A stretch of DNA of 56,014 nt from Deltaproteobacteria bacterium (GCA_016934985.1 JAFGRU010000048.1:1-56014), one strand, 5' to 3'. Shown: positions 25,501-33,960, counted from the stretch's first letter. The notes: generated from the sequence alone by a model not told the origin. Program-made: numbers and translations.

Positions 25501-27255
25501 TTACTTGACCGTAACGGCGTCAAATTTACAGACATCGCGGCAGACACCGCAACGGATGCACTTGTCCTGTTGAATGAAGTGCTGTTCCTTGCTCTTGCCC
25601 GTAATGCAATCCATCGGACAGTTGCGCGCACACAGGGTGCAGCCGACACACTTATCGTTGATTTCAAAGGTGCAGAGGTTACGGCATTTCCCGGCCCGGC
25701 ACTTCTTGTCGAAAATATGTTCCTCATATTCATTGCGGAAGTAACGCAGGGTGGTCAGAACCGGATTGGGCGCCGTCTGACCGAGGCCGCAGAGACTGGT
25801 GGTTTTGATCTGTTCAGCCAGATCTTCAAGAATATCGATATCCTCGGGCACCCCTTTGCCGTCGCAGATGCGGGTCAGAATCTCCAGCATGCGGGTCGTG
25901 CCGATGCGGCAGAAGGTGCATTTGCCGCATGACTCGAGTTGGGTGAAATCGAGGAAATAACGCGCTACGTCGACCATGCAGGTGGTTTCATCCATGACCA
26001 CCATGCCCCCCGACCCCATGATAGCGCCGGTACGGGTGACCTCGTCATAATCGATGCGGGTATGGAACAGCTCACGGGGCACGCAGCCACCGGACGGCCC
26101 GCCCATCTGCACCGCCTTGACCTGACGGTTGGTACCGGTGCCGCCGCCGACATCGTGGATGATCTCGTCGAGGGTAATGCCCATGGGCACCTCCACCAGA
26201 CCTCCGTGTTTGATCTTGCCGGCGAGGGCAAAGACCTTGGTGCCCTTCGATTTCTCCGTCCCGTAAGCGGCAAAGGCCTGGGCGCCGTGACGAACGATCC
26301 AGGGGACGTTGGCCCAGGTTTCGACATTGTTAATGGTGGTCGGTTTGCCGAACAGGCCGGACTCAGCCGGAAACGGCGGCCTGATGGTTGGCATGCCCCG
26401 GCGCCCCTCGATGGACGCCAACAGAGCTGTCTCCTCGCCACAGACAAAGGCACCCGCCCCTTCCTTGACATGAACCTCGAAATTGAAGCCCGTACCGAAA
26501 ATATTTTTTCCCAGATAGCCCTTTTCTTCGGCCTGAGCAATGGCCCGGTTGAGACGTTTGATGGCAAGGGGGTATTCGGCCCGGCAATAGACATAGGCCT
26601 CGTCCGCTCCGGTGGCAAAGGCGCCGATAGCCATGCCTTCGAGCACCGCGTGGGGATCGCTCTCCAGGGTGGTCCTGTCCATAAAAGCGCCGGGGTCACC
26701 TTCGTCGGCGTTGCAGACGACATATTTCTTGTCCGCTTTGTTGTTGAAAGCGAAACGCCATTTGAGGCCGGTGGAAAAACCGCCACCGCCACGGCCCCGC
26801 AGGCCGGAATCCTGAACCTCCTGGATAACGGCTTCCGGCTGGTTGTCCTTTAGCACCTTTCCCAGGGCCTTGTAGCCGTCCCGGGCCAGATAATCGTCCA
26901 GCTTTTCCGGATCGATTTTGCCACAGTTGGCCAAAACGATGCGGCGCTGTTTACCAATGGCCTCGGCAAAGTCAAGGGTCCACTTGACCTGCGGCTCACC
27001 GCCCTCCACATGATCGGTCAGGATTTTTTCCATGCGGCCGGCATCAACTTTAATATAGAGGTGTTCCCTGCCGTCCTCGTCAAGCACCTTGACCTGCGGC
27101 TCGCAGTAGCACATGCCGAGACAGCCGGTTATGGAAAGGTTGACATCCAGCCCGGCGTTTACTCTATTTTGGATGATTTTTAGAACTTCATCGGCACCCG
27201 CAGCAACGTTACAGGTGCTCATCCCAACAACTATCGTTTTTTTATTCGCACTCAC
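25501..27255 (-). CDS. NuoF/HydB-like NADH-binding flavoprotein iron-sulfur subunit
   Basis: This 584-residue protein has an N-terminal thioredoxin-like [2Fe-2S] domain (residues 1-80, STCNVAAGA and CLGMCYC). The NADH/FMN domain follows, with a slightly altered glycine loop (GRGGGGFSTGLKW, near 152) and CNADEGDPGAFMDR. After an SLBB region comes the [4Fe-4S] site CGKCTFCRIG near 440, then two C-terminal ferredoxin [4Fe-4S] motifs (CVGCTLCARNC, CIRCGVCRDVC). The domain order matches HydB/HndC/NuoF-type subunits of hydrogenases, formate dehydrogenases and Stn-type transhydrogenases. The start is GTG, overlapping the NuoE stop (GTGA), with AGGAGA seven bases upstream. No hydrogenase H-cluster or formate dehydrogenase gene is adjacent, so the partner is probably the NfnB-like protein. 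Confidence 0.92.
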   Translation of the reverse strand: MSANKKTIVVGMSTCNVAAGADEVLKIIQNRVNAGLDVNLSITGCLGMCYCEPQVKVLDEDGREHLYIKVDAGRMEKILTDHVEGGEPQVKWTLDFAEAIGKQRRIVLANCGKIDPEKLDDYLARDGYKALGKVLKDNQPEAVIQEVQDSGLRGRGGGGFSTGLKWRFAFNNKADKKYVVCNADEGDPGAFMDRTTLESDPHAVLEGMAIGAFATGADEAYVYCRAEYPLAIKRLNRAIAQAEEKGYLGKNIFGTGFNFEVHVKEGAGAFVCGEETALLASIEGRRGMPTIRPPFPAESGLFGKPTTINNVETWANVPWIVRHGAQAFAAYGTEKSKGTKVFALAGKIKHGGLVEVPMGITLDEIIHDVGGGTGTNRQVKAVQMGGPSGGCVPRELFHTRIDYDEVTRTGAIMGSGGMVVMDETTCMVDVARYFLDFTQLESCGKCTFCRIGTTRMLEILTRICDGKGVPEDIDILEDLAEQIKTTSLCGLGQTAPNPVLTTLRYFRNEYEEHIFDKKCRAGKCRNLCTFEINDKCVGCTLCARNCPMDCITGKSKEQHFIQQDKCIRCGVCRDVCKFDAVTVK

Positions 27256-27734
27256 CCGGTTTCTCCTGCTTTTTCCAGATCGTCGATAATCTTTGCGGCT
27301 TTCTTCCTATCAAGGCTACCGTAGGTCTTTTCATCCACCATAACCACCGGTGCCAGGGAACAGCAACCCACACAAGCCACGGATTCAAGGGTGTACTTCA
27401 TATCCGGGGTGTTTTCGCCATCCTTTATGCCGAGCCTCGCTTCCAGGGCTTCGGTCAGACCTTCAGCCCCGCCGACGTGACATGCGGTGCCGTGGCAGAC
27501 CTTGATAATTTTCTCCCCCACCGGCTCAAGCCGGAACTGGGTGAAAAAAGTGGCCACCCCATAGAGCTGCGATTCTGTCATCTCCGTCGTTTGTGCAATC
27601 CGCTCGATGACTTCAAGCGGTACATAACGAAACTCCTTCTGAACAGCCTGAAGAACGGGAATTGCCTTGGTGGGATCTTTTCCTATCCGTTCGACAATGC
27701 TGTCAACCTTTTGGATATCAATACAATTACACAT
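27252..27734 (-). CDS. NuoE/HydC-like [2Fe-2S] subunit
   Basis: This 160-residue protein matches the usual NuoE length. The helical N-terminus (AIPVLQAVQKEFRYVPLEVIE) is followed by the thioredoxin-like [2Fe-2S] domain with the four expected cysteines (CHGTAC near residues 86-91 and CVGCC near 126). It hands electrons between the NADH flavin and the Fe-S chain of the NuoF-like partner. It is the first gene of a three-gene unit. The ATG is preceded by GAGGAT and by a leader of about 170 bases with a palindromic operator at the promoter. Confidence 0.93.
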   Translation of the reverse strand: MCNCIDIQKVDSIVERIGKDPTKAIPVLQAVQKEFRYVPLEVIERIAQTTEMTESQLYGVATFFTQFRLEPVGEKIIKVCHGTACHVGGAEGLTEALEARLGIKDGENTPDMKYTLESVACVGCCSLAPVVMVDEKTYGSLDRKKAAKIIDDLEKAGETG

Positions 27735-27761
27735 GGGAATCCTCGTTCTTTCTTTCTTCCT

Positions 27762-27875
27762 CTACGGTATTCCCCCTGACGCCTGAACACCGACAGCCCT
27801 GCGCCATAAGGGGACTCCCTAAACCCCAAGTCCGACAGATTCCTGGACAGCGGCACCGAAGGAGCCCAACCGTAG
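27762..27875 (-). ncRNA. Candidate structured leader RNA of the NuoE operon
   Basis: A 114-base segment is closed by a perfect 7-bp helix (CTACGGT at one end, ACCGTAG at the other). It contains internal complementary pairs (GTCC/GGAC, GGACT/AGTCC). It ends about 27 bases before the nuoE-like ATG, so it is in the 5' leader. I compared it by eye with SRP RNA, 6S RNA and the common riboswitch signatures and found no match. It could be a cis-regulatory RNA, or the fold could be fortuitous. Confidence 0.4.
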
Positions 27876-27909
27876 ATATTAAAAAACCCGCTTTCATAAA
27901 AGCAGAGAC

Positions 27910-27940
27910 CAATAATAAAACATTGTTTTATTATTGTAAA
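27910..27940 (-). promoter_or_regulatory. Promoter of the NuoE operon with a 27-bp perfect palindromic operator
   Basis: On the minus strand TTTACA (27940-27935) and TATTAT (27917-27912) are separated by exactly 17 bp, one mismatch each from the sigma-70 consensus. Between and over them lies a perfect palindrome (27910-27936): the 13-mer CAATAATAAAACA, a central T, then its exact reverse complement. A dimeric regulator bound here would block RNA polymerase, so repression is the likely mode. The regulator is not encoded next door. Confidence 0.75.
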
Positions 27941-28022
27941 CAGATTTGTTGCTCGGAGAATTTGACCGGGGGATTGTTTTTACTACATTTTTGTCACAAT
28001 TTAAATCAAAAATCGGCCGGAT

Positions 28023-28454
28023 TCAGGGAAACTCCGGAAAAGGCGTGGCTATAAACCAGCCTTTGGGCTTAATGGATTTTGGATCCAATATTAAAACCCA
28101 GGTTTGATGAATATCCTTTGTCCGGACGGTATTGGAAGGGAGTAAAAAATACTCCAAACGCAAAACAACCTGATACTCGTTAGGGTTTGCCGTTGCCGCT
28201 TGATTGACCAGGGTCAGGTCGGTAATGTTAAGGTCCTCCTTGCCGGAAAAGTCCTCCAAAAAGGCGGCCTGGTTTTCCTTAACCATAAAAGTAGCGGCAT
28301 CGTGGAAATCCTGCCAGCGAAGATACATCATGTATTCCCTCAAGGCTTCATCAAGCAAGGTTTTCTGGTCCACTTGCTGAAAAGTCTGACAGCCCGAAGT
28401 GAGTAGAAACAACAAAACTGTGATGATTTTTAAAACAGGTGCATAGGTTTTCAA
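28023..28454 (-). CDS. Small lipoprotein of unknown function
   Basis: I choose the TTG at 28454 as start because GGAGGT lies 5 bases upstream of it; the longer frame begins inside that ribosome-binding site. The product is 143 residues with a lipobox (LLTSGC), so it is lipid-anchored. The mature part is a single small alpha/beta domain (LDEALREYMMYLRWQDFHDAA ... YQVVLRLEYFLLPS ... TWVLIL), reminiscent of NTF2/cystatin-like folds. I recognise no active site. It follows the homocysteine methyltransferase/MTHFR gene by 29 bp, but a functional link is not evident. Confidence 0.75.
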   Translation of the reverse strand: MKTYAPVLKIITVLLFLLTSGCQTFQQVDQKTLLDEALREYMMYLRWQDFHDAATFMVKENQAAFLEDFSGKEDLNITDLTLVNQAATANPNEYQVVLRLEYFLLPSNTVRTKDIHQTWVLILDPKSIKPKGWFIATPFPEFP

Positions 28455-28483
28455 GGCGACCTCCAAATCATAAAAAATATAGA

Positions 28484-30331
28484 TTAAACTTGTTTCAAGC
28501 CATGGCGGATAAAATCAATCAGATCAAGAGCCAGCTCCACCCGGCCGAAAGGCGGAATCAGATAGAAACCTCCCGCCTTGCCGGCGGATGCGATCAGCTC
28601 CCTGGCGATGGCCAGCCCTTCACGAATGCCTTCCTCCCCACTTTTGCCGCGCATGCGCAGGCGTACCTCCTCGGGGATCACAATACCGGGGACTTCGTTG
28701 TGAAGAAACTCAGCGTTGCGTTCGCTGACCAGAGGCATGATACCGAGCAGAATAGGCGTCTTCAATGAACGCGTACTGCGGAACAACTTCTGTATGATCT
28801 TCGGGCAAAAAACCGGCTGGGTCTGAACAAAACGGGCTCCCGCGGCAATCTTTTTGTGCAGTCGGTCGAGCTGGTCGGGAAGCGTGGTTTCGTTGGGATT
28901 AAGGGCGGCCCCGGCCAGAAACGACGTTGCCCCGCCGAGTTCCGCACCGTACAGGGTCTCACCTTTGTTAAGAGTAGAAATGAGCTTGAGCAGACCAATG
29001 GAAGTGACATCAAAAACATTGCTGGCCCCGGCCTCGTTTCCCAAAGGAGTGGGATCCCCGGTTACGGCAAGCACATTGCGGATGCCGAGAAGGTGAGCTC
29101 CCATCAGGTCGGAGTGCAGACCGATCAGGTTGCGGTCCCGGCCGGTCAGGTGAATAATCACTTCAAGACCGGTTTTTTCCTGAATTTCCCGGGCCAGGGC
29201 GATATTGCCCATGCGGATGCGGGCCAGGGGGTTTTCAGCCAGGTTAATAGCGGCAATGCCCTTGTCGGCCAGGATCTCAGCAGCAGCCAAGATTTTGCTT
29301 GTATCAAGCCCTTTCGGAGGGTCAAGTTCCACGGTGATGACCGGTTCTTTTCCCCACCTGTCGAGAAAAGTGGCGGCCTGCTGTGTTTTTCTCAATTCTT
29401 TCACCGGCCGGGTGCCGGAAACCAACTGCAAGGGGCGCACTGGTTTCGCATCCCCAAGGGCATTCACCAAGAGGCGGATATGGTCCGGCGTCGTCCCGCA
29501 ACAACCGCCGATGATAGATACTCCCTCCGCAACCAGTTCTTTGCCCCGCGAAGCGAAATATTCGGGGGTGGTCAGATAGATATTGCGGCCGTTGATACGC
29601 TGGGGGAAGCCGGAGTTGGGGAAGATGGAGATCGGCAACCGGGTCGACGTGCTGAGACGCCGGGCAAGGTCAAGCATCTCACGAGGGCCGGTGCCACAGT
29701 TGGCACCGATTCCGGCGATCCCGGAATCGCTCAACCGTCGGGCCACGGCCTCAACCGTCTCCCCTTCCAGGGTCCGCCCCCCCTCCAAAAAAGCGAGCTG
29801 GGCAAAAACGGGAAGGTCAAAACCCAAAGCCACAGAGATGGCAAGTTCCAACTCTTTGAGAGAGGGGAAGGTTTCCAGTAGCAGGATATCCGCCCCACCC
29901 TCGATCAGAGCTTCCATCTGTTCCAGGTAAAAGGCTTTTTTGTCCTGCCGGGGGAAATCCTCCTGGTCCGCTTTAGGGCGAGGCAGCGGACCCACGGAGC
30001 CGGCCACGAAACATTCTTCCCCCGCTTCTTCCCGGGCCAATCGTGCGCCGGCCTTATTGATCTCACGGACCTTATTTTCCAGTCCTTTGGCGGCCAGGCA
30101 AGGGCGGTTGGCACGGAAAGTATTGGTTTCAAGAAGTCCGGAGCCGGCCTCAACATATTCGCGGTGAACCAGTGCCACCAACATTGGATCGGAGACATTG
30201 AGGGCCTCGAAAGGCAGCTCCAGCGACACCCCGCGGCTGTAAAGCAAGGTCCCCATAGCGCCGTCACCGACCATGACCCGCTTGTCGAGAATATCGAGGA
30301 AACGCCTGGCGCGTTCGGAATCTGGTTTCAT
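28484..30331 (-). CDS. Bifunctional homocysteine S-methyltransferase / methylenetetrahydrofolate reductase
   Basis: This 615-residue fusion has two parts. Residues about 1-295 are a cobalamin-independent homocysteine methyltransferase domain (GAMGTLLYSRG, LLETNTFRAN) with the zinc-binding cysteines of NCGTG and GGCCGTTP. Residues about 315-612 are a MetF-type methylene-THF reductase domain (VELDPPKG at its start, AVTGDPTP, TQPVF). The same domain order is known from YitJ-type proteins of Bacillus. It would make methyl-THF and pass a methyl group to homocysteine in methionine synthesis. It begins 28 bp after the heme sensor gene, and no SAM or cobalamin riboswitch is visible upstream. Confidence 0.93.
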   Translation of the reverse strand: MKPDSERARRFLDILDKRVMVGDGAMGTLLYSRGVSLELPFEALNVSDPMLVALVHREYVEAGSGLLETNTFRANRPCLAAKGLENKVREINKAGARLAREEAGEECFVAGSVGPLPRPKADQEDFPRQDKKAFYLEQMEALIEGGADILLLETFPSLKELELAISVALGFDLPVFAQLAFLEGGRTLEGETVEAVARRLSDSGIAGIGANCGTGPREMLDLARRLSTSTRLPISIFPNSGFPQRINGRNIYLTTPEYFASRGKELVAEGVSIIGGCCGTTPDHIRLLVNALGDAKPVRPLQLVSGTRPVKELRKTQQAATFLDRWGKEPVITVELDPPKGLDTSKILAAAEILADKGIAAINLAENPLARIRMGNIALAREIQEKTGLEVIIHLTGRDRNLIGLHSDLMGAHLLGIRNVLAVTGDPTPLGNEAGASNVFDVTSIGLLKLISTLNKGETLYGAELGGATSFLAGAALNPNETTLPDQLDRLHKKIAAGARFVQTQPVFCPKIIQKLFRSTRSLKTPILLGIMPLVSERNAEFLHNEVPGIVIPEEVRLRMRGKSGEEGIREGLAIARELIASAGKAGGFYLIPPFGRVELALDLIDFIRHGLKQV

Positions 30332-30358
30332 AGCAACATCACTGTGAACGAAAAGGGA

Positions 30359-31603
30359 TTAATCTTCGACCGTCAGTTTACGAAGAATGGCGGTGTAAAA
30401 AATATGACCGTCCGATTCAGCCATAGAAAGGGAAAACTCCAAAGGAATGGGGGTGCCATCATGCCGCCTGCCGACAATCTTGTGGAGCTGCGACAAGGCG
30501 GTATCCGCTTTGTCGCGCAGATAATTTTCCATGCCTTTTTGGTGGATTTCAACATTCTCCTCATGAATGAGGCGATCAATGGGGAACCCGATAACATCCT
30601 TTTTCCGGTAACCGAAAATCTCTTCGGCCCGGCTGTTAAAAAGAATAATCTGGCCATTGCTGAGAAAAGAGACAATAGCGTCCCGTGCCGTCTCGGTGAG
30701 AATCCGAAATCTGCGCTCCGATTCCGCCAGATGCTCGGATTTTTCCTGGAGATGATCAACCATGGAGTTGAAGGTGGCGATTAAACGGCCTATTTCATCC
30801 TTCTTCCGGGTGACCAGCTTGTAGCGAAAACTGCCTGTGCTGATAATATTGTTCATGGCTTCAACCAAGTGCCGCAAAGGGACGATAATCGTCCGTCGTC
30901 CGAGAAGGGTCAGGCAGGTGACGAGCGCCAAAAAAATAATGAAGCTCTGCAGTTCCTCCCGCCACAGATTTCGGTAAAAAATCGCTTTTAAATCCTCCAT
31001 GGAAATCCTGATGGAGGCAGCGCCAATGACCTCTCCAAGCTCATAATTGTAGGCCCGGTCCTTTGCAACAGGATAACGGCTGCGGATGAAATCCGGTGCC
31101 GCTTCCGGCCTCCCGTGACACTGAAGACAACTCTTTTTCGCTTTAAAGGCTCGCAAATAACGGAATACAGGTTTTCCATTCAGAGTCGATGAAGTAAAAA
31201 ATTCCTCAAGGGAGGAGTCTTGATGAAATTTACGGAGAGTCGTTTTTTCAAATGTATCCGGAGCATTGCCAGGATTTCGAAAACGCTCCGAGACTTGTTT
31301 CAAATGATAACCGAGATTGCTGGCCACCTGCTCACCGACACGCCCGGACATTACAACCGGAATCAGGCCGAAGCGCTTTTCCGACATTTCAACATTCCCG
31401 ACAAGATACTGGTCCGAAAGGTATTCCCGGGTGCGAATGGCTCCCTCGGCCAGCAGGCGCGCCTTGCTGACAGCGGTCTGAAACATCTTTTCACGCTCCC
31501 GGTGATAATCAAGGTAGCTGGACAGGGCAAAGAATGAAAAGAGTACCAAAGCGATGACGAGGGTCATTTTGGAGAGAAGGCTGAGTTTTCGGAAAAATTC
31601 CAT
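30359..31603 (-). CDS. Membrane heme-c/PAS sensor without output domain (DUF3365-HAMP-PAS)
   Basis: The 414-residue protein has a transmembrane helix (about 12-30), a periplasmic DUF3365/Tll0287-like domain (about 40-210) with one CxxCH heme-c motif (CLQCH near residue 159), a second transmembrane helix (about 217-237), a HAMP linker (about 240-292) and one PAS domain (about 300-410, ending TAILRKLTV). It then stops. There is no histidine kinase, GGDEF or methyl-accepting region, and only 28 bp before the next gene, so no obvious frameshifted remainder. The family senses redox state or small ligands across the membrane. Without an output it may act through a partner, or it may be a truncated relic. 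Confidence 0.85.
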   Translation of the reverse strand: MEFFRKLSLLSKMTLVIALVLFSFFALSSYLDYHREREKMFQTAVSKARLLAEGAIRTREYLSDQYLVGNVEMSEKRFGLIPVVMSGRVGEQVASNLGYHLKQVSERFRNPGNAPDTFEKTTLRKFHQDSSLEEFFTSSTLNGKPVFRYLRAFKAKKSCLQCHGRPEAAPDFIRSRYPVAKDRAYNYELGEVIGAASIRISMEDLKAIFYRNLWREELQSFIIFLALVTCLTLLGRRTIIVPLRHLVEAMNNIISTGSFRYKLVTRKKDEIGRLIATFNSMVDHLQEKSEHLAESERRFRILTETARDAIVSFLSNGQIILFNSRAEEIFGYRKKDVIGFPIDRLIHEENVEIHQKGMENYLRDKADTALSQLHKIVGRRHDGTPIPLEFSLSMAESDGHIFYTAILRKLTVED

Positions 31604-31789
31604 GATCTGAATTACCTTTTCCCAGGAGCCTGCCGAAACAGGGGTTTATTACGAGAGAAGGGGAAATAAGAACGATTTGCCTTTGCCGCAGCAGAATAGC
31701 TCCCTGGTCCCGCCGGATCCTTAACTATAAGATAAAACAGATTTAATTTTACAGTTATTTGGGGGACATGCAAGACTTGAATAAGGGAC

Positions 31790-31840
31790 ACCATCCTGGA
31801 GACAGTTGCCCTTCCCATGGGCGGAACGAGGCCATTGGGC
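31790..31840. repeat. Interspersed repeat, copy B (half element)
   Basis: Read on the minus strand, CCAATGGCCTCGTTCCGCCC followed by ATGGGAAGGGC aligns with the left arm of copy A (CCAATGGACTCGTGCTACCC, ATGGAAAGGGC), and a matching GGATGG follows further on. It fills part of the 244-bp space between the heme sensor and Nudix genes. That space otherwise shows no gene. Confidence 0.65.
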
Positions 31841-31847
31841 TGACTGA

Positions 31848-32432
31848 TTACGAAAACTCTACCGTCAAGTCCAGGAACTGTTTCAGGATATTCCCCGTTA
31901 AACCCCAGATTACCAGGGAATCGAGGGTAAAGAAACAAACCTGGTGCGTCTCGCCGTCGACCTTCCAATCCTCATAACGAAAAACATCAGGATTGGCCAG
32001 TTCGCGCAGAGGGATTTCAAGGATTTCCGCGACCTCCTCGTCATTGACGGAAAACTCATAAGGGTAAGCAAAAGTGCCTATAAAAGGGGCAACATGAAAA
32101 CCGCGCCGGGTCTGGAAATCATCGAGGCGGCCCAGGACCTGGACATCCCCGGCACGCAGGCCGATCTCCTCCTCCGCTTCCCGCAGGGCCGTGGTACACA
32201 GATCGGCATCGCCCGCCTCTATTTCTCCGCCGGGGAAGGAGATCTCTCCCCGATGGTGATTGAGGTTTTCCGTGCGCCGGGTGAAAAGCAGGTGATCCTC
32301 ACCGTTTTTTTCAAAAAAAGCAACCAGTACAGCGGCCTGGCTGCGCCCTTCGGCCGCCAGTTCCCGGAGAGGGAACTCGGCAAGAAGGTCCCGAACTTTT
32401 CCGGCATCAAGTTTCATTTGCACAATACTCAC
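31848..32432 (-). CDS. CoA-type Nudix hydrolase
   Basis: This 194-residue protein carries the Nudix box (GGEIEAGDADLCTTALREAE, then EEIG, residues about 68-91) preceded by the UPF0035-type signature LLFTRRTENLNHHRGEISFP, which marks coenzyme A diphosphatases. It probably cleaves CoA or acyl-CoA diphosphate bonds using Mg2+ or Mn2+. The GTG at 32432 gives the full length; an ATG at 32417 is an equally plausible start because neither has a strong ribosome-binding site. It lies 37 bp downstream of rsmB. Confidence 0.9.
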   Translation of the reverse strand: MSIVQMKLDAGKVRDLLAEFPLRELAAEGRSQAAVLVAFFEKNGEDHLLFTRRTENLNHHRGEISFPGGEIEAGDADLCTTALREAEEEIGLRAGDVQVLGRLDDFQTRRGFHVAPFIGTFAYPYEFSVNDEEVAEILEIPLRELANPDVFRYEDWKVDGETHQVCFFTLDSLVIWGLTGNILKQFLDLTVEFS

Positions 32433-32469
32433 AAGATTTTCATTTTTATAGAAAAAAACCGATTGACCT

Positions 32470-33837
32470 TCAACAAGCCCGGCGCGTCAATCTGGCAGCG
32501 AAAAAAGCGTCCATATCATTGTGCCGATGCGGGAAGGTTCTGAAGTTACCTTGAGGATCAAAAAGGGCGCCCCATTGCCGCGGACAAAGAGACCTCAGAT
32601 CACAACGGGCAAACTCGGGGTGACGCTTTAAAAAACCATCCACCACAGCGTCCGTTTCCTCCGGCGAAAAAGTACAGACGGAATAAAGAAGGACCCCGCC
32701 CGGCCGCACCAGCGGCGCCACATTGTCGAGAATAAGACTCTGAAGCCGAGCCATCTCATCAATGTCGCTTTGCATCCGCCGCCAGCGAATCTCGGGATTG
32801 CGGCGCAGCACGCCAAGACCAGTGCAGGGCGCATCGACGAGCACTTTGTCGAAGCTTCCCTTTTCAATAAAATCCGGGCATCGGGTCAGATCCCAAGGCC
32901 GGGTTTCAATCCCCAGGCAGGCCAACTTTTTTGCGCCTTCGGCCACCAGGCGAAGGCGCTTTTCATGGAGATCCAGAGCCAGGATGTGAGCCTCATTACC
33001 ACTCAGTGAAGCCAGATGGGTTGTTTTTCCTCCGGGAGCCGCACAGGCATCAAGTACGGCCTCTCCCTTACGCGGCCTCAGAAGATGGGAAATCAGCATG
33101 CTGGCCTCATCCTGGATCAGAAAACGCCCTTCAGCCATGGCAGGAGCCAGCAGTTCCATTTTTTTATTGCCAACGACAGTCAACCCTTCGGGCGCAAAGG
33201 TGGTTGGTTTGGTTTCAATCCCCAGGGAGAACAGATAATCCGCAACGTTCTCACGGGTAAATTTAAGGGTATTGATTCGCAAACTGAAGGGAGCCTGGAC
33301 CGACATGGCCTCGGCCAGGGCCAGGGCCTCATCATTCCCCAGTTGAGCCTGCCAGGCCTCAGCCAGCCTTGGTGGCAGGGACCAGTTGTGGACCAGACTT
33401 TCCAAGGGCTGCAGGTGAGGATCGGGCCAGGGAAGGGAGTCTTTATTTCTGGCCAGGGCACGCAATACCCCGTTGATAAAACCCGAAGTCCGTGACAGTT
33501 TAAGGCGGTGGGCCATCTCCACGCTCTCATGGACCGCCGCCCGCTGGGGCACCCGATCCAGGTGAAGGAGCTGATAGGCTCCCAGGCGAAGAATTCGCAG
33601 CACCGGAGTTTCAATTTTTTCGAGGCGCTTCTTACAGAACTTGGCCAAAACAAAGTCGAGATGCCCCCGGCAGCGGAGGACCCCGTACACCAGTTCAGTG
33701 ACCAGACTCCGGTCCCTGGAATCCATGTCATCATGGCGGGAAAGAACAGCATCCAGGGCAAGATCGGAAAAAGCCCCCTCCTCCACCCGGGCAAGGACAT
33801 CAAAGGCGAGGAGTCGTGGATCGTTATGAGATTTCAA
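32470..33837 (-). CDS. rsmB: 16S rRNA cytosine-5 methyltransferase RsmB
   Basis: This 455-residue protein has an N-terminal NusB-like RNA-binding domain (residues 1-140, RDRSLVTELVYGVLRCRG). A SAM-dependent RNA m5C methyltransferase domain follows, with DACAAPGGKTTHLA (SAM loop), VDAPCTGLGVLRRNPEIRW (conserved Pro-Cys) and YSVCTFSPEE (catalytic Thr-Cys motif). The combination identifies RsmB (Sun/Fmu), which methylates C967 of 16S rRNA. The start is a TTG at 33837; no Met occurs before residue 37. It sits in the def-fmt-DUF116-htpX neighbourhood, the usual place for the gene. Confidence 0.95.
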   Translation of the reverse strand: MKSHNDPRLLAFDVLARVEEGAFSDLALDAVLSRHDDMDSRDRSLVTELVYGVLRCRGHLDFVLAKFCKKRLEKIETPVLRILRLGAYQLLHLDRVPQRAAVHESVEMAHRLKLSRTSGFINGVLRALARNKDSLPWPDPHLQPLESLVHNWSLPPRLAEAWQAQLGNDEALALAEAMSVQAPFSLRINTLKFTRENVADYLFSLGIETKPTTFAPEGLTVVGNKKMELLAPAMAEGRFLIQDEASMLISHLLRPRKGEAVLDACAAPGGKTTHLASLSGNEAHILALDLHEKRLRLVAEGAKKLACLGIETRPWDLTRCPDFIEKGSFDKVLVDAPCTGLGVLRRNPEIRWRRMQSDIDEMARLQSLILDNVAPLVRPGGVLLYSVCTFSPEETDAVVDGFLKRHPEFARCDLRSLCPRQWGALFDPQGNFRTFPHRHNDMDAFFAARLTRRAC

Positions 33838-33872
33838 GGTAGTTCTCTTGGTGAATTTATTATTAAATCAGT

Positions 33873-33901
33873 TGAATGGCCTGGCCGAGGCCATCCTCAA
33901 C
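33873..33901. promoter_or_regulatory. Imperfect inverted repeat upstream of rsmB
   Basis: TTGAATGGCCT and AGGCCATCCTCAA face each other around a 5-base centre, 36 bp upstream of the rsmB start. It could be an operator or an mRNA hairpin. It is only loosely similar to the dispersed repeats, so I do not assign it to that family. Confidence 0.35.
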
Positions 33902-33931
33902 ATAGCGTACTGACAGCGAATTTGTCCCAAT

Positions 33932-33960
33932 AAAAAACAGGGGGGCTACCGCCCCCCTGT
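33932..33960 (-). terminator. Intrinsic terminator after htpX
   Basis: A 10-bp perfect stem (ACAGGGGGGC / GCCCCCCTGT) with loop TACC is followed on the minus strand by six U. It starts 14 bp after the htpX stop and separates that gene from rsmB. Confidence 0.93.

Noticed and set aside
23396-27734. NAD(P)-reducing [FeFe] hydrogenase (Hnd/Hyd) operon
   Set aside because: No H-cluster subunit is encoded. The third subunit is a GltD/NfnB-like flavoprotein, so a hydrogenase assignment is not supported.
27762-27875. SRP RNA, 6S RNA or a known riboswitch as identity of the NuoE leader
   Set aside because: The SRP GGAAG/AGCA core, the 6S length and the signature loops of common riboswitches are missing.
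31612-31968. 118-codon minus-strand frame overlapping the Nudix gene
   Set aside because: It overlaps the 3' end of the Nudix gene in another frame, runs through repeat copy B and has no ribosome-binding site.
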